This document shows positions 24,662 through 33,278 of a stretch of 64,000 nucleotides of DNA, piece by piece. Under the pieces are notes generated by a model. The model had not been told where the DNA came from, ran no database searches, and was given only the letters and a program-made list of their open reading frames with translations. The stretch's first letter is position 1. Each line of letters starts with the position of its first letter. Source of the stretch: Guopingia tenuis. GTDB lineage: Bacteria > Bacillota > Clostridia > Christensenellales > Christensenellaceae. The stretch spans positions 806,001 to 870,000 of the forward strand of contig NZ_JACRSS010000001.1 in the NCBI RefSeq assembly GCF_014384805.1. Direction: 5' to 3'. A program made the position numbers and the translations under genes.

Positions 24662-25462
24662 CTATTCTTCCCCAGGCATTCCCTCAAACTGCAGCCGCCC
24701 CGTCACCTCGCCAAAGGTCACGGGGATGCGCTTTCCTCCCGCTTCCAGCAGCAGATCCCCGGTTTCCGAAACCCCGATGCATATCCCGCATACCGTATGC
24801 GGAACGGATGCCGTGACCTCCCGCCCAGTGAGCAGGGAATGCTGCATATATTCCTCCCGCATGGCGGCAAATCCTTTTTCCATAAACTGCGCCATGCGCC
24901 GGTCCATCTGCTTTTTCAGCCGCCAGGCGATCTCCGCCCGGTCGCTTTCCTTCCCGGTAACGTTCCAAAGGGAAACCGCCCGGTTCTCTACCTCCGCCGG
25001 AAATTCTCTCTGGTTGACGTTGATGCCGATGCCCGCCACAATATAGGGAATCCTCTCTCCCCGGCAGACGGTTTCCACCAAAATCCCGCAGACTTTTTTC
25101 CCTTTTATATAGATATCGTTGGGCCACTTGATGGAGGCCGGAACATCGAAGTCCGCCAAAGTGTCGCAAACTGCCAGAGCCACTGCCAGCGTCACTGGGG
25201 CCAGCCGCTCGGGCGGCATGGTATTTTCATAGGCAAAGGAGACATAGAGGTTCCCCTCAGGGGATACCCAATGGCGCCCCAGGCGTCCTCTCCCCGCTGT
25301 CTGCCGGAGAGCGCAGGCCATGAGCTTTCCGCATTCCGGCGCTTTCTCCTTGGCAAAACGGTTGGTGGAATCCACTTCTTCCAGACAAAAAAGGGCGGTG
25401 TCCCTCTCCCGCCGCATCTTCTCCTTCAGGGATGCAAAATATCCCGCCTGTTCCATTATCAT
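24662..25462 (-). CDS. birA: biotin--[acetyl-CoA carboxylase] ligase, catalytic-only form
   Basis: Attaches biotin to the carrier lysine of biotin enzymes through biotinyl-AMP. It is 266 residues without the N-terminal helix-turn-helix, so it is a group I ligase unlikely to repress biotin genes. Motifs: VDSTN near residue 30, QTAGRGRLGRHW (ATP/biotin loop), SIKWPNDIY with catalytic Lys, and the C-terminal SH3-like domain (VCGICIGVSETGDLLLE). It overlaps recX by four bases. Confidence 0.95.
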   Translation of the reverse strand: MIMEQAGYFASLKEKMRRERDTALFCLEEVDSTNRFAKEKAPECGKLMACALRQTAGRGRLGRHWVSPEGNLYVSFAYENTMPPERLAPVTLAVALAVCDTLADFDVPASIKWPNDIYIKGKKVCGILVETVCRGERIPYIVAGIGINVNQREFPAEVENRAVSLWNVTGKESDRAEIAWRLKKQMDRRMAQFMEKGFAAMREEYMQHSLLTGREVTASVPHTVCGICIGVSETGDLLLEAGGKRIPVTFGEVTGRLQFEGMPGEE

Positions 25463-26079
25463 TCATCCTCTCCATTGCGCAGCAGCTCGGCAGCGTCCCC
25501 ATAGGAAAAACCCTTGCGCAAAAGCGCCTGATAGATGCGCTGCCGCCGCTTTTCTTTGGGAAGGCTGTCGTATTTTTCCCGCAACTTGGCCACCAGGCCA
25601 GCCGCCGCTTCTCTCTCTGCCTCCCGGGAAAACTCCACGGAGGCGTCGATAACCTCCCGGGAAATCCCCTTTTCCATCAGCTTGCTCCGGATCGCCGCCG
25701 CTCCCAACTTGGCGCTGTAGCACCGGGCGAACTCCCGGGCATAGGCCGCGTCGTCGATATAGCCGTATTCCTCCATGGTGGCAAGAGCCGCCTCCGCGCT
25801 CTCTGCGTCGATTCCCTTGCGCAGAAGATGGCTGCGCACCTGCGAGCGCGTCCGGGGCGCATAACCCAGATAATCCGCCGCCAGCTCCTTGGCATATTTG
25901 CGGGTATCCTCCTGCCGCAGCTTTTCCAGCAGCCCCTCCTCCAAAATCATCCCCGCCCGGATATGGTGCTTCACGATGGTTTCCGCCGAAAGGGAAAGGA
26001 GATAGCCCTCGTCGGTGATGATATTGAACCGATTCTTTTTCCGCTTCTGGGGCTGAAGCTCGGTCACTTCCCAGCTCAT
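25459..26079 (-). CDS. recX: RecX-family recombination regulator
   Basis: 206-residue all-helical protein modulating RecA filament growth. It shows tandem three-helix repeats: YLGYAPRTRSQVRSHLLRKG, then EEYGYIDDAAYAREFARC, the typical GYIDD..YA core. A final repeat contains LPKEKRRQRIYQALLRKGFSY. The N-terminal basic stretch (LQPQKRKKNRF) precedes a beta segment usual in Bacillota RecX. It overlaps both neighbours by four bases (ATGA), so all four genes are probably co-translated. recA is not nearby. Confidence 0.93.
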   Translation of the reverse strand: MSWEVTELQPQKRKKNRFNIITDEGYLLSLSAETIVKHHIRAGMILEEGLLEKLRQEDTRKYAKELAADYLGYAPRTRSQVRSHLLRKGIDAESAEAALATMEEYGYIDDAAYAREFARCYSAKLGAAAIRSKLMEKGISREVIDASVEFSREAEREAAAGLVAKLREKYDSLPKEKRRQRIYQALLRKGFSYGDAAELLRNGEDE

Positions 26080-26831
26080 TGCCCCGCCGCCTTTGCAATA
26101 TTGGCCGCATGCTCCACATCCGCGATATTCCCGATATCCGACGTACTCCCGGAAAAATAGAGGCAGACCGAGCCGGACATCTGTCCGTTTTTCAGCGTAT
26201 CATTGGCGTTGGGCATGCCAAACATGGAAGCGGCATATTTCTTTCCATTGATGGAAACCAGCATCGGCCGTTTTTCCCAGGAATACCCGCCGCCAAAACT
26301 CTTCATAAAGTTCACCTGGGATTCCTTGTCCGCCGTCTGTACATCGGCGTGATTCGTCCCGCCCGTCCGGGTTACCCGGAAGGTGCGCAGCGTGTTGAAA
26401 TCCGTGACCGTCACCGTTTCTCCCACGGGGAAAATCACATCAATCTCGGCCCAGCTGGAAAGCTCGCCATATTCGCTGGGGGTGGCCAGCAACCCCGCGC
26501 CCACCGTCCGGGGGATGGTTTCATTCAGCGGCGCCCGCACAATGCCCGCGTCATAGAGATGGGAGTAGGTATCCTCCCCCACCATGCCGTCCTTTGCGAT
26601 GTTGTTGCGCTCCTGGAACCGCAGGATTCCCTGATAGGTCATGTCGCCATAGCTGGCGGTGGGCCGGAAATGAAGATATCCCAGGTCTACCATCCGCTGC
26701 TGGATGATATAGACAGCGTCGCCCGCGTCTCCCTTCGTGATGGGGAAATTGTCCGCCATGGCCGCTAATGCGATGCCGGGTACCAGAACCGCCAATGCCG
26801 CCAGACAGGCCCACCGTTTCTTTCTCTCCAT
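26076..26831 (-). CDS. exported peptidoglycan-binding protein
   Basis: 251 residues from ATG 26831, which has AAAGGAGA 6 bases upstream. A signal peptide (ERKKRWACLAALAVLVPGIALA, about 2-24) is followed by one PG_binding_1 domain (GDAGDAVYIIQQRMVDLGY ... FQERNNI, about 30-95). The C-terminal domain of about 130 residues contains TGGTNHADVQT and a late GSVCLYFSGS. That combination occurs in clostridial wall proteins that follow a PG-binding domain, but its activity is not known to me. First gene of a four-gene operon with recX, birA and a lipase. Confidence 0.85.
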   Translation of the reverse strand: MERKKRWACLAALAVLVPGIALAAMADNFPITKGDAGDAVYIIQQRMVDLGYLHFRPTASYGDMTYQGILRFQERNNIAKDGMVGEDTYSHLYDAGIVRAPLNETIPRTVGAGLLATPSEYGELSSWAEIDVIFPVGETVTVTDFNTLRTFRVTRTGGTNHADVQTADKESQVNFMKSFGGGYSWEKRPMLVSINGKKYAASMFGMPNANDTLKNGQMSGSVCLYFSGSTSDIGNIADVEHAANIAKAAGQ

Positions 26832-26890
26832 TGTCCGTCTCCTTTCCGCCATTTTTTTCGATTGTATCACATCCCCGTTCCGAGTTCAAG

Positions 26891-26920
26891 TTGACGGCTC
26901 TGCGTCCCGGCCGCTATAAT
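26891..26920 (+). promoter_or_regulatory. promoter of the cobalamin adenosyltransferase operon
   Basis: TTGACG, 18 bp, perfect TATAAT; the ATG is 25 bp further on. Confidence 0.8.
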
Positions 26921-26945
26921 AGAAGACAAAAGAAAGGAACCGGAA

Positions 26946-27470
26946 ATGGAAAAAAGCTGTATTCATCTGTATTATGGCGATGGAAAAGGAAAGACAACAG
27001 CCGCCCTTGGGGCGCTGCTCCGGGCCCACGGCGCCGGAAAGAAGGTGTTTCTCTGCCAGTTTTTCAAGGCCGGCGATTCTTCGGAAATCTCCGTGCTGGC
27101 CTCTCTTGGAATCCCCGTGCTTCATTCTTCTCCCACAGGCAAGTTTCTCTGGAACATGACTCCCGGGGAAAAACAGGATTTTTTCCGCCGCCAGGCAGAC
27201 TGCTTTTCCCGTGCCCGGGAATGGATCCTTTCCGGGGAATATGGAATGGCCGTTCTGGATGAGGGCCTGGACGCCCTGCAGGAAGGCATTTTTTCTGAGG
27301 AAGCGCTGCTTGCTCTGCTGAAAGAACGGGGCGGCTGCGAAATCCTTCTGACAGGGCGCAGGCCCACGCCCGCCCTTTTTCGCCAAAGCCACTATGCCAC
27401 CCGGATGGAATGCGAAAAACATCCCTTTGCGGATGAGCACCTCTCCGCCCGGCGGGGCATCGAATATTGA
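26946..27470 (+). CDS. cobO: cob(I)yrinic acid a,c-diamide adenosyltransferase (CobO/BtuR family)
   Basis: Transfers the adenosyl group of ATP to reduced corrinoid to make adenosylcobalamin or its precursor. The 174-residue protein starts with the P-loop YYGDGKGKTTAALG and contains the Walker-B-like MAVLDEGLDAL and the late LTGRRPTP, all CobO/BtuR hallmarks. The usual C-terminal EMxxxKHxYxxGxxAxxGIEY pattern is present in altered form (MECEKHPFADEHLSARRGIEY). No other cobalamin genes are in the window, so it may serve salvage. GAAAGGAACC precedes the ATG. Confidence 0.93.
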   Translation: MEKSCIHLYYGDGKGKTTAALGALLRAHGAGKKVFLCQFFKAGDSSEISVLASLGIPVLHSSPTGKFLWNMTPGEKQDFFRRQADCFSRAREWILSGEYGMAVLDEGLDALQEGIFSEEALLALLKERGGCEILLTGRRPTPALFRQSHYATRMECEKHPFADEHLSARRGIEY

Positions 27471-27482
27471 GGAATCTTATAT

Positions 27483-27809
27483 ATGAAAAAACTATGGAAG
27501 CACCTGCTCATTTATTTCTGCATTGCCCTCTGCCTGTTCTATCTTCTGCCCTGGATCGGCACGTCGGCCGGCGCCAGCCTCTCCTTTATGCTGGTCACGC
27601 TGCTGCTCATCAATCCGCTGTTTTGTCTGGCCAGCGGCATCATCTTCTCCTTGACCGCCGGTTTTTCTCTCTATCTTCCCCTGCTCCTGGGCCTGTCCTT
27701 TCTCCCCAGCGTCTTTCTGTTCTATAACGAAACCGCGTTGCTCTATGCCCTGCTCTATTTCGGCCTCGCCCTTCTGGGAAGCTGCACGGGGCCGCTGTTT
27801 CGGCGGTGA
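27483..27809 (+). CDS. small integral membrane protein
   Basis: 108 residues, about four hydrophobic helices (7-25, 31-51, 56-78, 82-103), a short basic N-terminus and an Arg-Arg end. GAGGAA lies 8 bases before the ATG and 12 bp separate it from the adenosyltransferase gene, so they are probably co-transcribed. I do not recognise the family. A link to corrinoid uptake is only a positional guess. Confidence 0.72.
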   Translation: MKKLWKHLLIYFCIALCLFYLLPWIGTSAGASLSFMLVTLLLINPLFCLASGIIFSLTAGFSLYLPLLLGLSFLPSVFLFYNETALLYALLYFGLALLGSCTGPLFRR

Positions 27810-27852
27810 TAGGAGTCTGCTGCTTAAATATGCCCGTCTCCTATTTCCCATT

Positions 27853-27918
27853 TTAAAGACAGCATAGGCCGGCCGCCAGGGAGGTTGCCGCGCCGGAATA
27901 ATACATGAGAGCCGTCAT
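27853..27918 (-). CDS. candidate 21-residue hydrophobic microprotein
   Basis: ATG 27918 has AGGAGAG exactly 6 bases upstream. It encodes Met-Thr-Ala-Leu, two Tyr, then a small-residue segment (SGAATSLAAGL) ending CCL. Too short for family comparison. Support is the strong ribosome site only; no clear promoter was found. Confidence 0.3.
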   Translation of the reverse strand: MTALMYYSGAATSLAAGLCCL

Positions 27919-27931
27919 ATTTTTCTCTCCT

Positions 27932-28227
27932 GTGCGTTTTCTCTATATTCCTTTCCTGCCCGCCCGGATGCTGCTTTTCAAAAAATTTATGATATCAGGA
28001 TACGTCATGTATTCTGTTTTCGGCTAAGTACAGAAAAATTCTCATTCGTGCAGATTCCCTCATTTTTTAATGAAAGTCCGTCCCGTGTTCTGCTTTGGAT
28101 TGTCTTTTTTATTTTCTTTCGTAATCCATCCCATCTGCTCTCTCCTCTCTCGTTTGGTTTGGCATGATTTTTTCCACCATTCCGCCCTCTTTTTCTGAAT
28201 CAACCAATGCGCGATTTTCTAAATACG
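27932..28227. other. gene-free stretch
   Basis: A/T-rich, with no supported gene or RNA. Its left part would be the 5' side of the candidate microprotein. Confidence 0.45.
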
Positions 28228-28262
28228 AAAAAAACGCCACGGAAATTCCGCGGCATTTTTTG
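28228..28262 (-). terminator. terminator of the DeoC-family gene
   Basis: On the minus strand GCCGCGG ... CCGTGGC (one mismatch) pair around AATTT and are followed by a run of T. It lies 21 bp past the stop. Confidence 0.75.
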
Positions 28263-28282
28263 TCTGATGTCGTTTTCGGTTC

Positions 28283-28960
28283 TTAGTCGCAGCCCAGCTC
28301 GTGCATGACATCGATTGCCTTCTGGTATCCCATGCCAATGCGCTCCACGCCCATATCCAAGAGTTCTTCCACCATAGCCGCGCCCTTGACGCCGCCCGAG
28401 CACTTCACCTTACAGTTGGTGCCCTCCACATATTTGAGCATGTTCTCCACCATGGGAATAGTCGCCGGGCCAAAGAATCCGGTGCCCGTCTTGACATAAT
28501 CCATCTTGGCCGCCGCCACCAGCTGGCAGGCACGCTTGAGTTCATCTTCGGTCAGCGTGGGGGACTCGATGATGACCTTCAGGGGCACGGTGATGACCTT
28601 GCGGATCTCTTCCAGCTCTTTTAAAACCAGATCGTCCATTCCCGAGCGCAGCCATCCCAGGTTCATGTTCATGTCGATTTCATCTACACCCAGGTTCATG
28701 TTGTATTTTCCAGAAAAGATCTTTACTTCCGTCGGATCCACGCCGGTTCCAAACAGAACCATGCTGCCGCCTACCATAGTCTTATATCCCTTCAGCTGCT
28801 CGATCAGATAGGGATAGAAGCATTTCAGGCCATAGCAGATTTTGAAGTCATACTTTTTGCAAGCATCCACCATTTTGGGCATGTCGGCAAAGCTGGCCTG
28901 ATGGTTGATGGCAACCACCTCTAAATGATCCGCAATTTCTTTGGGCGTTCTCTTACTCAT
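28283..28960 (-). CDS. DeoC-family aldolase (deoxyribose-phosphate aldolase-like)
   Basis: 225-residue class I aldolase of the TIM-barrel DeoC/FbaB group. The Schiff-base lysine lies in YVKTGTGFFGPAT (about residue 157), and the motif DEIDMNMNLGWLRSG replaces the E(I/V)DMVINIGALKSG of DeoC. KCSGGVKG carries the second conserved Lys. The reversible reaction would join or split acetaldehyde and glyceraldehyde 3-phosphate. Differences in the substrate loops (VGGSMVLFGTG) leave a related substrate open. It has its own promoter at 29049-29077 and is not linked to nucleoside genes. Confidence 0.85.
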   Translation of the reverse strand: MSKRTPKEIADHLEVVAINHQASFADMPKMVDACKKYDFKICYGLKCFYPYLIEQLKGYKTMVGGSMVLFGTGVDPTEVKIFSGKYNMNLGVDEIDMNMNLGWLRSGMDDLVLKELEEIRKVITVPLKVIIESPTLTEDELKRACQLVAAAKMDYVKTGTGFFGPATIPMVENMLKYVEGTNCKVKCSGGVKGAAMVEELLDMGVERIGMGYQKAIDVMHELGCD

Positions 28961-29048
28961 CGCTGATTTCTCCTTCTAATTTCCATAATTTCTATGGTTG
29001 GAAACGGCTTTTGTTATATTTTCGCCGCTTTCATCCTTATTCGTGTTT

Positions 29049-29077
29049 AATATAGTCCTAAATTAACATTTTGTCAA
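29049..29077 (-). promoter_or_regulatory. sigma-A promoter of the DeoC-family gene
   Basis: On the minus strand a perfect TTGACA, 17 bp, TATATT; about 85 bp before the ATG. Confidence 0.88.
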
Positions 29078-29212
29078 GCCGTCTTCAGCCGTTTTCTCGC
29101 AGCACTTCATTTTCTTTTTATAGCAGCGGCGGATCATGGAATATCCGATACCGGCCAGGATCAAACCGCCACTTGCTTTTGGCGCTTTCATGTTGTCCCG
29201 TATTCCCGGCAT
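29063..29212 (-). CDS. candidate 49-residue small protein, Gly-rich hydrophobic core, Cys-rich tail
   Basis: ATG 29212 has GGGAGG 4 bases upstream. The protein has a short polar head (MPGIRDNMKAPK), a glycine-rich apolar segment (SGGLILAGIGYSMI), a basic cluster (RRCYKKKMK) and four Cys (30, 37, 38, 49). A single weak membrane segment followed by a positive stop-transfer patch is plausible. The -35 of the next promoter overlaps its 3' end. I do not recognise a family; comparison with relatives would decide whether it is real. Confidence 0.4.
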   Translation of the reverse strand: MPGIRDNMKAPKASGGLILAGIGYSMIRRCYKKKMKCCEKTAEDGLTKC

Positions 29213-29597
29213 GCCGCCTCCCTCTATATGCTATTTTAGCAAGCCCGGAGTTTTTTTGCATCTCCTTTTTTCATGTCTGACATCTGCATGACTAGACCTA
29301 TAGATGTCCGGGTTTGTTCAGCATTTCAATCTATAAGCGATGCTTATGCGGCTGCGCTGTTCTCCCCTTCCGGTCTATCCCCATATAAAAAGCATCGCTT
29401 TCGGGGTAATCCCGGGGCCTTCCGCCGCAAAATCCAGCGTATAGCAAATGGGGCAGATGTATTCCGCTCTATCCGCCTTTCATCTCCCAACAGCTCTTTC
29501 ATGCAAGCCGCATCTTCTAATTTTCCAGGGGATGGGGTATACTGATAACAAACTCCGGGAAGCTGACCTGAGGGCTCCCCGGCTGAAAGGATATTTT
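29213..29597 (+). other. gene-free stretch before the permease
   Basis: TATACT at about 29538 could be a -10 for the permease. An in-frame extension upstream of 29598 exists but has no ribosome site. Nothing else seen. Confidence 0.45.
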
Positions 29598-30932
29598 ATG
29601 CAAGCAAAAAGAGAAAAATACGGCCTCATCACTTCCATCACCATGATCATCGGCATCTGCATCGGCTCCGGCATTTTTTTCAAGAGCGACAATGTCCTCG
29701 CCGCCACCGGCGGAAGCGTCCCGCTGGGCATATTGGTGTTTGCCATTGCCGCCATCTCCATTGTCTTTGGCGGGCTGGCCGTCAGCGAGCTTGCCTCCCG
29801 CACGGACAAGCCCGGCGGGATCATTGCCTATAGCGAGGAATTCGTCTCCCGGCGGTTCGCCTGCTGCATCGGCTGGTTCCAGACTCTCGTCTACTATCCC
29901 GCCCTCATCGCCGTGGTCTCCTGGGTTATCGGGGTCTATTTCTGCATCCTTTTTGCCATCCCGGCTTCCTTTCCCGTGCAGCTTGCCATCGGGGTCGGGT
30001 TCTATGCGGCAAGTTACCTATTAAATACTTTCGCGCCAAAAGCGGGCGGCGCCATGCAGAATATCACCACACTTCTCAAACTGGTTCCCCTGGTCGTCAT
30101 TGCCGTGCTCGGTCTGGCCTTTGGCGATCCCCTCCGGGGAATCTCCCAGACTGCGCCTGCCCAGCTGCAAACGGCCGGCTGGCTTTCCGCCATCGGCCCC
30201 GTGGCCTTTTCCTATGACGGATGGATTGTCTCCACATCCATTTCCCATGAAATCCGGGACGCCAAGCGCAATCTGCCAAAGGCGCTGGTTCTGGCGCCGC
30301 TTCTTGTCATGCTGGTCTATATTCTGTATTTCACTGGCGTTGCCAGTCTGCTTCCCGCCAACGAGATCATCGTTTTGGGAGACGACCATGTGGCCGCCAT
30401 CGCCCGGAATCTTCTGGGGGATATGGGGGCGCGCGTCATTCTCATCTTTATCATCATTTCTGTTGTGGGCACGGTCAACGGCCTTGTTCTGGGCTTTATC
30501 CGCCAGCCCTATTCCCTGGCGCTGGACGGGAAGCTCTTTCCCGGTTCCAAAAGGCTGGCCCGCATCCATCCCAAATGGAACATGCCGCTGGCCTCTTCCC
30601 TGCTGGCTTTCAGCCTCTGCCTGTTTTGGAGTGCGGCTCATTATTTCACCCACTCTTTTGATCTTTTGCCCAATTCAGATGTCTCAGAGATCTCCATTGC
30701 CCTCAACTATCTTCTATATACTGTCCTCTATGCCCAGGTGTTCCGTCTGTACCGCCGGGGCCTTATCAAAAGCCGGTGGAGAGGGATTATCGTTCCCCTT
30801 TTCGCCTTTCTCGGCTCTCTCATCGTCCTTTTGGGCAGCCTGCAAAACGCCCTGTTCCCCCTCTATGCGGGGTTCTGCCTGCTGGTGATTCTCGCGGCCT
30901 TTCTCTACTATCAAAAACGGCACCGGGAATAA
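29598..30932 (+). CDS. APC-superfamily amino acid permease
   Basis: 444-residue membrane protein with about 12 spans. The family signature MIIGICIGSGIFFKSDNV lies in the first helix, where the broken helix binds the amino-acid backbone. A later region PKAGGAMQNITTLLKLVPL is typical of antiporter or symporter members, and SYDGWIVSTSISHEIRDAKRNLPKA is a conserved loop. ATG 29598 follows AAAGGAT. The gene converges on gdhA, sharing a terminator; uptake of an amino acid feeding glutamate metabolism is a positional guess. Confidence 0.92.
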   Translation: MQAKREKYGLITSITMIIGICIGSGIFFKSDNVLAATGGSVPLGILVFAIAAISIVFGGLAVSELASRTDKPGGIIAYSEEFVSRRFACCIGWFQTLVYYPALIAVVSWVIGVYFCILFAIPASFPVQLAIGVGFYAASYLLNTFAPKAGGAMQNITTLLKLVPLVVIAVLGLAFGDPLRGISQTAPAQLQTAGWLSAIGPVAFSYDGWIVSTSISHEIRDAKRNLPKALVLAPLLVMLVYILYFTGVASLLPANEIIVLGDDHVAAIARNLLGDMGARVILIFIIISVVGTVNGLVLGFIRQPYSLALDGKLFPGSKRLARIHPKWNMPLASSLLAFSLCLFWSAAHYFTHSFDLLPNSDVSEISIALNYLLYTVLYAQVFRLYRRGLIKSRWRGIIVPLFAFLGSLIVLLGSLQNALFPLYAGFCLLVILAAFLYYQKRHRE

Positions 30933-30943
30933 AATTTCCCACA

Positions 30944-30974
30944 AAAAAGACGGCTTGTACAGCCGTCTTTTCTC
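30944..30974. terminator. shared bidirectional terminator (permease / gdhA)
   Basis: AAAAGACGGCT and AGCCGTCTTTT pair around TGTAC between convergent genes. Confidence 0.9.
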
Positions 30975-30995
30975 TTCATATTCCAAAGGGGAAAC

Positions 30996-32330
30996 TTACA
31001 CCACACCTTGGGCCAGCATGGTCTTGGCAACCTTTTCAAACCCGGCGATGTTGGCTCCCACAACGAAGTTGTCCTTGTAGCCATATTCTTCGCAGGCCGC
31101 GGAGCACTGCTTATAAATGTTTACCATAATGTCATGCAGCTTGGCGTCCACTTCCTCGAAGGTCCAGGAGAGGCGCATGCTGTTCTGCGACATTTCCAGG
31201 GCAGAGGTGGCAACGCCGCCAGCGTTGGCCGCTTTTCCGGGGGCAAACAGAACGCCGTTTTCCTGGAACACCTTGGTTCCTTCCATGGTGGTGGGCATGT
31301 TGGCGCCTTCACCAACCGCATATACGCCGTTTTTCACCAGGATCTTGGCGCTCTCTTCATCCAGCTCGTTCTGCGTCGCGCAGGGAAGGGCGATATCGCA
31401 GGGAATCGTCCAGATGCCCTTGCAGCCCTCGGTATATACGGCGTCCTTATGGACATCCACATATTCCTTGATACGGCCGCGGCGGCCTTCCTTGATTTCC
31501 CGGACGGTGTCCAGATCAATGCCGTTCTTATCATAGATATAACCGTTGGAGTCCGACATGGCAACGACCTTGGCGCCGTTCTGCTGCGCCTTCTGGACAG
31601 CATAGATGGCGACGTTTCCGGAGCCGGAAACCACAACCGTGGCGTTTTCAAAGGATTTGCCCTTGGCCCCGATCATCTCTTTCACGAAATAGATCAGGCC
31701 ATAGCCCGTGGCTTCCGTGCGGGCCAGGGAACCGCCATAGGTGAGGCCCTTGCCGGTGAGAATGCCATGGAACTGGTTTTTCAGGCGCTTATACTGGCCA
31801 AAGAGATAGCCGATTTCCCGGGCGCCTACGCCGATATCTCCGGCGGGAACGTCGGTATCCGCATCGATATGGCGGAACAGCTCGGTCATAAAGCTCTGGC
31901 AGAACCGCATTACTTCCATATCGCTCTTGCCCTTGGGGTCAAAGTCCGAACCGCCCTTGCCGCCGCCGATGGGCAGGCCGGTCAGGGAGTTTTTAAAGAT
32001 CTGTTCAAAGCCCAGGAATTTGATGATGCCCAGGTTGACCGAGGGATGCAGGCGAAGGCCGCCCTTATAGGGGCCGATGGCGCTGTTGAACTGCACGCGC
32101 ATGCCGCGGTTGACCTGCACCTTGCCGTTGTCGTCTACCCACGGAACGCGGAAAATGATCTGCCGCTCCGGCTCCACAAGGCGCTCGAGAATTGCGGCTT
32201 CTTCATATTCCGGCTTCTTTTCAAACACAGGAGCCAGGGAATCCAGAACCTCTTTAACGGCCTGCAGAAATTCCGGCTCGTTGGGATTTCTCTTTTTTAC
32301 CGTTTCAAATACTCTTTCCACATACGTCAT
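30996..32330 (-). CDS. gdhA: glutamate dehydrogenase, NADP type
   Basis: Reversible reductive amination of 2-oxoglutarate to glutamate. From ATG 32330 the protein has 444 residues, the normal hexameric bacterial length, beginning TYVERVFETVKKRNPNEPEF. The active-site region GGGKGGSDFDPKGKSD contains catalytic Lys and Asp. The cofactor domain motif is VSGSGNVAIYA, and a late region contains GEGANMPTT and SQNSMR. Cofactor NADP is inferred from the subfamily. AAAGGAGG precedes the ATG; upstream in-frame codons lie in the leader. Confidence 0.96.
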   Translation of the reverse strand: MTYVERVFETVKKRNPNEPEFLQAVKEVLDSLAPVFEKKPEYEEAAILERLVEPERQIIFRVPWVDDNGKVQVNRGMRVQFNSAIGPYKGGLRLHPSVNLGIIKFLGFEQIFKNSLTGLPIGGGKGGSDFDPKGKSDMEVMRFCQSFMTELFRHIDADTDVPAGDIGVGAREIGYLFGQYKRLKNQFHGILTGKGLTYGGSLARTEATGYGLIYFVKEMIGAKGKSFENATVVVSGSGNVAIYAVQKAQQNGAKVVAMSDSNGYIYDKNGIDLDTVREIKEGRRGRIKEYVDVHKDAVYTEGCKGIWTIPCDIALPCATQNELDEESAKILVKNGVYAVGEGANMPTTMEGTKVFQENGVLFAPGKAANAGGVATSALEMSQNSMRLSWTFEEVDAKLHDIMVNIYKQCSAACEEYGYKDNFVVGANIAGFEKVAKTMLAQGVV

Positions 32331-32416
32331 GAAATGCTTTCCTCCTTTAATATGGATACATATATCCCTATGGCCCCGGTTATGTACGCGCAGTGCCATA
32401 ATTTTGCAACACTTTT

Positions 32417-32444
32417 ATTATAGCAGTAATATGAAGTTTAGCAA
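32417..32444 (-). promoter_or_regulatory. promoter of gdhA
   Basis: On the minus strand TTGCTA, 16 bp, TGC-extended TATAAT, about 85 bp before the ATG. Confidence 0.75.
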
Positions 32445-32564
32445 TAGGGAAAATGCAGGTTTTTATAAAAAAATCTATATTTCTTGCTTTTTTCATCAAA
32501 AAATATAGATTATTTTTGCAAATATGATATTTTGATTTATCAAACTTTCAAAATCGCCGCGAAT

Positions 32565-33182
32565 TTACCACCTTCTCATGGTTTTCACAAGCTTGCCCAG
32601 GATCCGGATCTTATAGAGCGCTTCTGTCGGGAAAAACTGGGCGGGATAGCTGGTGTTGAAAGGCTGAAGCAAAATGCCGCCGGCCTGCTTGAGTACACGC
32701 TTTAAGGAGCTCAGCTGGTTTTCGATCATAACCACGGCCACTTCCCCGTTTTCCACATCCTCCTGCAGATGGATAAGCGCCAGATCCCCTTCCATGATCT
32801 GCGGAGCCATGCTGTCTCCCTCCACATGCACAAAAACATATTCCGCATCATAGTCGCCGTCGATATATTCATATCCCAGAAGTTCATCCTCGGTATACCC
32901 CTGGAACCCCGCCTTCACATGACTCACAATGGGGACCTTTTTGATTTTTCCCATGAGGGCATTTCCCCGCCCATCCTGCTCCAGAAGCAGCTGGTCGGTG
33001 GTGATCCCAAACATTTTCGCCAGCATTCCGATGATATCCGGGCAGGGAGTGGAGCGGTTGGCTTCCCATGCCGCCACAGTCTGCTGCCGGATGCCGATTT
33101 TCTCCGCCACTTCTTTCTGCGTCATTCCCGCTTTGGTGCGGTACATGTATAAATTGCGGCTGAATAAATCCGAATTGAGCAT
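32565..33182 (-). CDS. LexA-like S24 repressor with XRE helix-turn-helix (copy A)
   Basis: 205 residues. An XRE/Cro-type HTH (about 6-62; MTQKEVAEKIGIRQQTVAAWE) is joined to an S24 peptidase domain. Self-cleavage elements are intact: Ala91-Gly92 scissile bond in VKAGF, nucleophile Ser124 in GDSM, and Lys161 as base. Such proteins repress target genes until RecA-dependent autoproteolysis after DNA damage. ATG 33182 follows AGGAAGAGG. Direct repeats over its own promoter (33279-33298) suggest autorepression. It shares architecture with the gene at 52840. It is not linked to phage genes. Confidence 0.9.
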   Translation of the reverse strand: MLNSDLFSRNLYMYRTKAGMTQKEVAEKIGIRQQTVAAWEANRSTPCPDIIGMLAKMFGITTDQLLLEQDGRGNALMGKIKKVPIVSHVKAGFQGYTEDELLGYEYIDGDYDAEYVFVHVEGDSMAPQIMEGDLALIHLQEDVENGEVAVVMIENQLSSLKRVLKQAGGILLQPFNTSYPAQFFPTEALYKIRILGKLVKTMRRW

Positions 33183-33278
33183 TAGCCTCTTCCTTTCTCT
33201 ATAAACGATAAACACATGCGCCATTACGCTTTTGCCGGTTTGTCTGTTTTGTATTCATTTTTTCTCACCAGAAAATAC

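Noticed and set aside
29448..29597. Upstream extension of the permease frame
   Set aside because: Lacks a ribosome site and adds residues before the conserved first helix; AAAGGAT before 29598 marks the start.
30021..30653. Minus-strand frame opposite the amino-acid permease
   Set aside because: Hydrophilic mirror of the membrane spans, typical of an antisense shadow.
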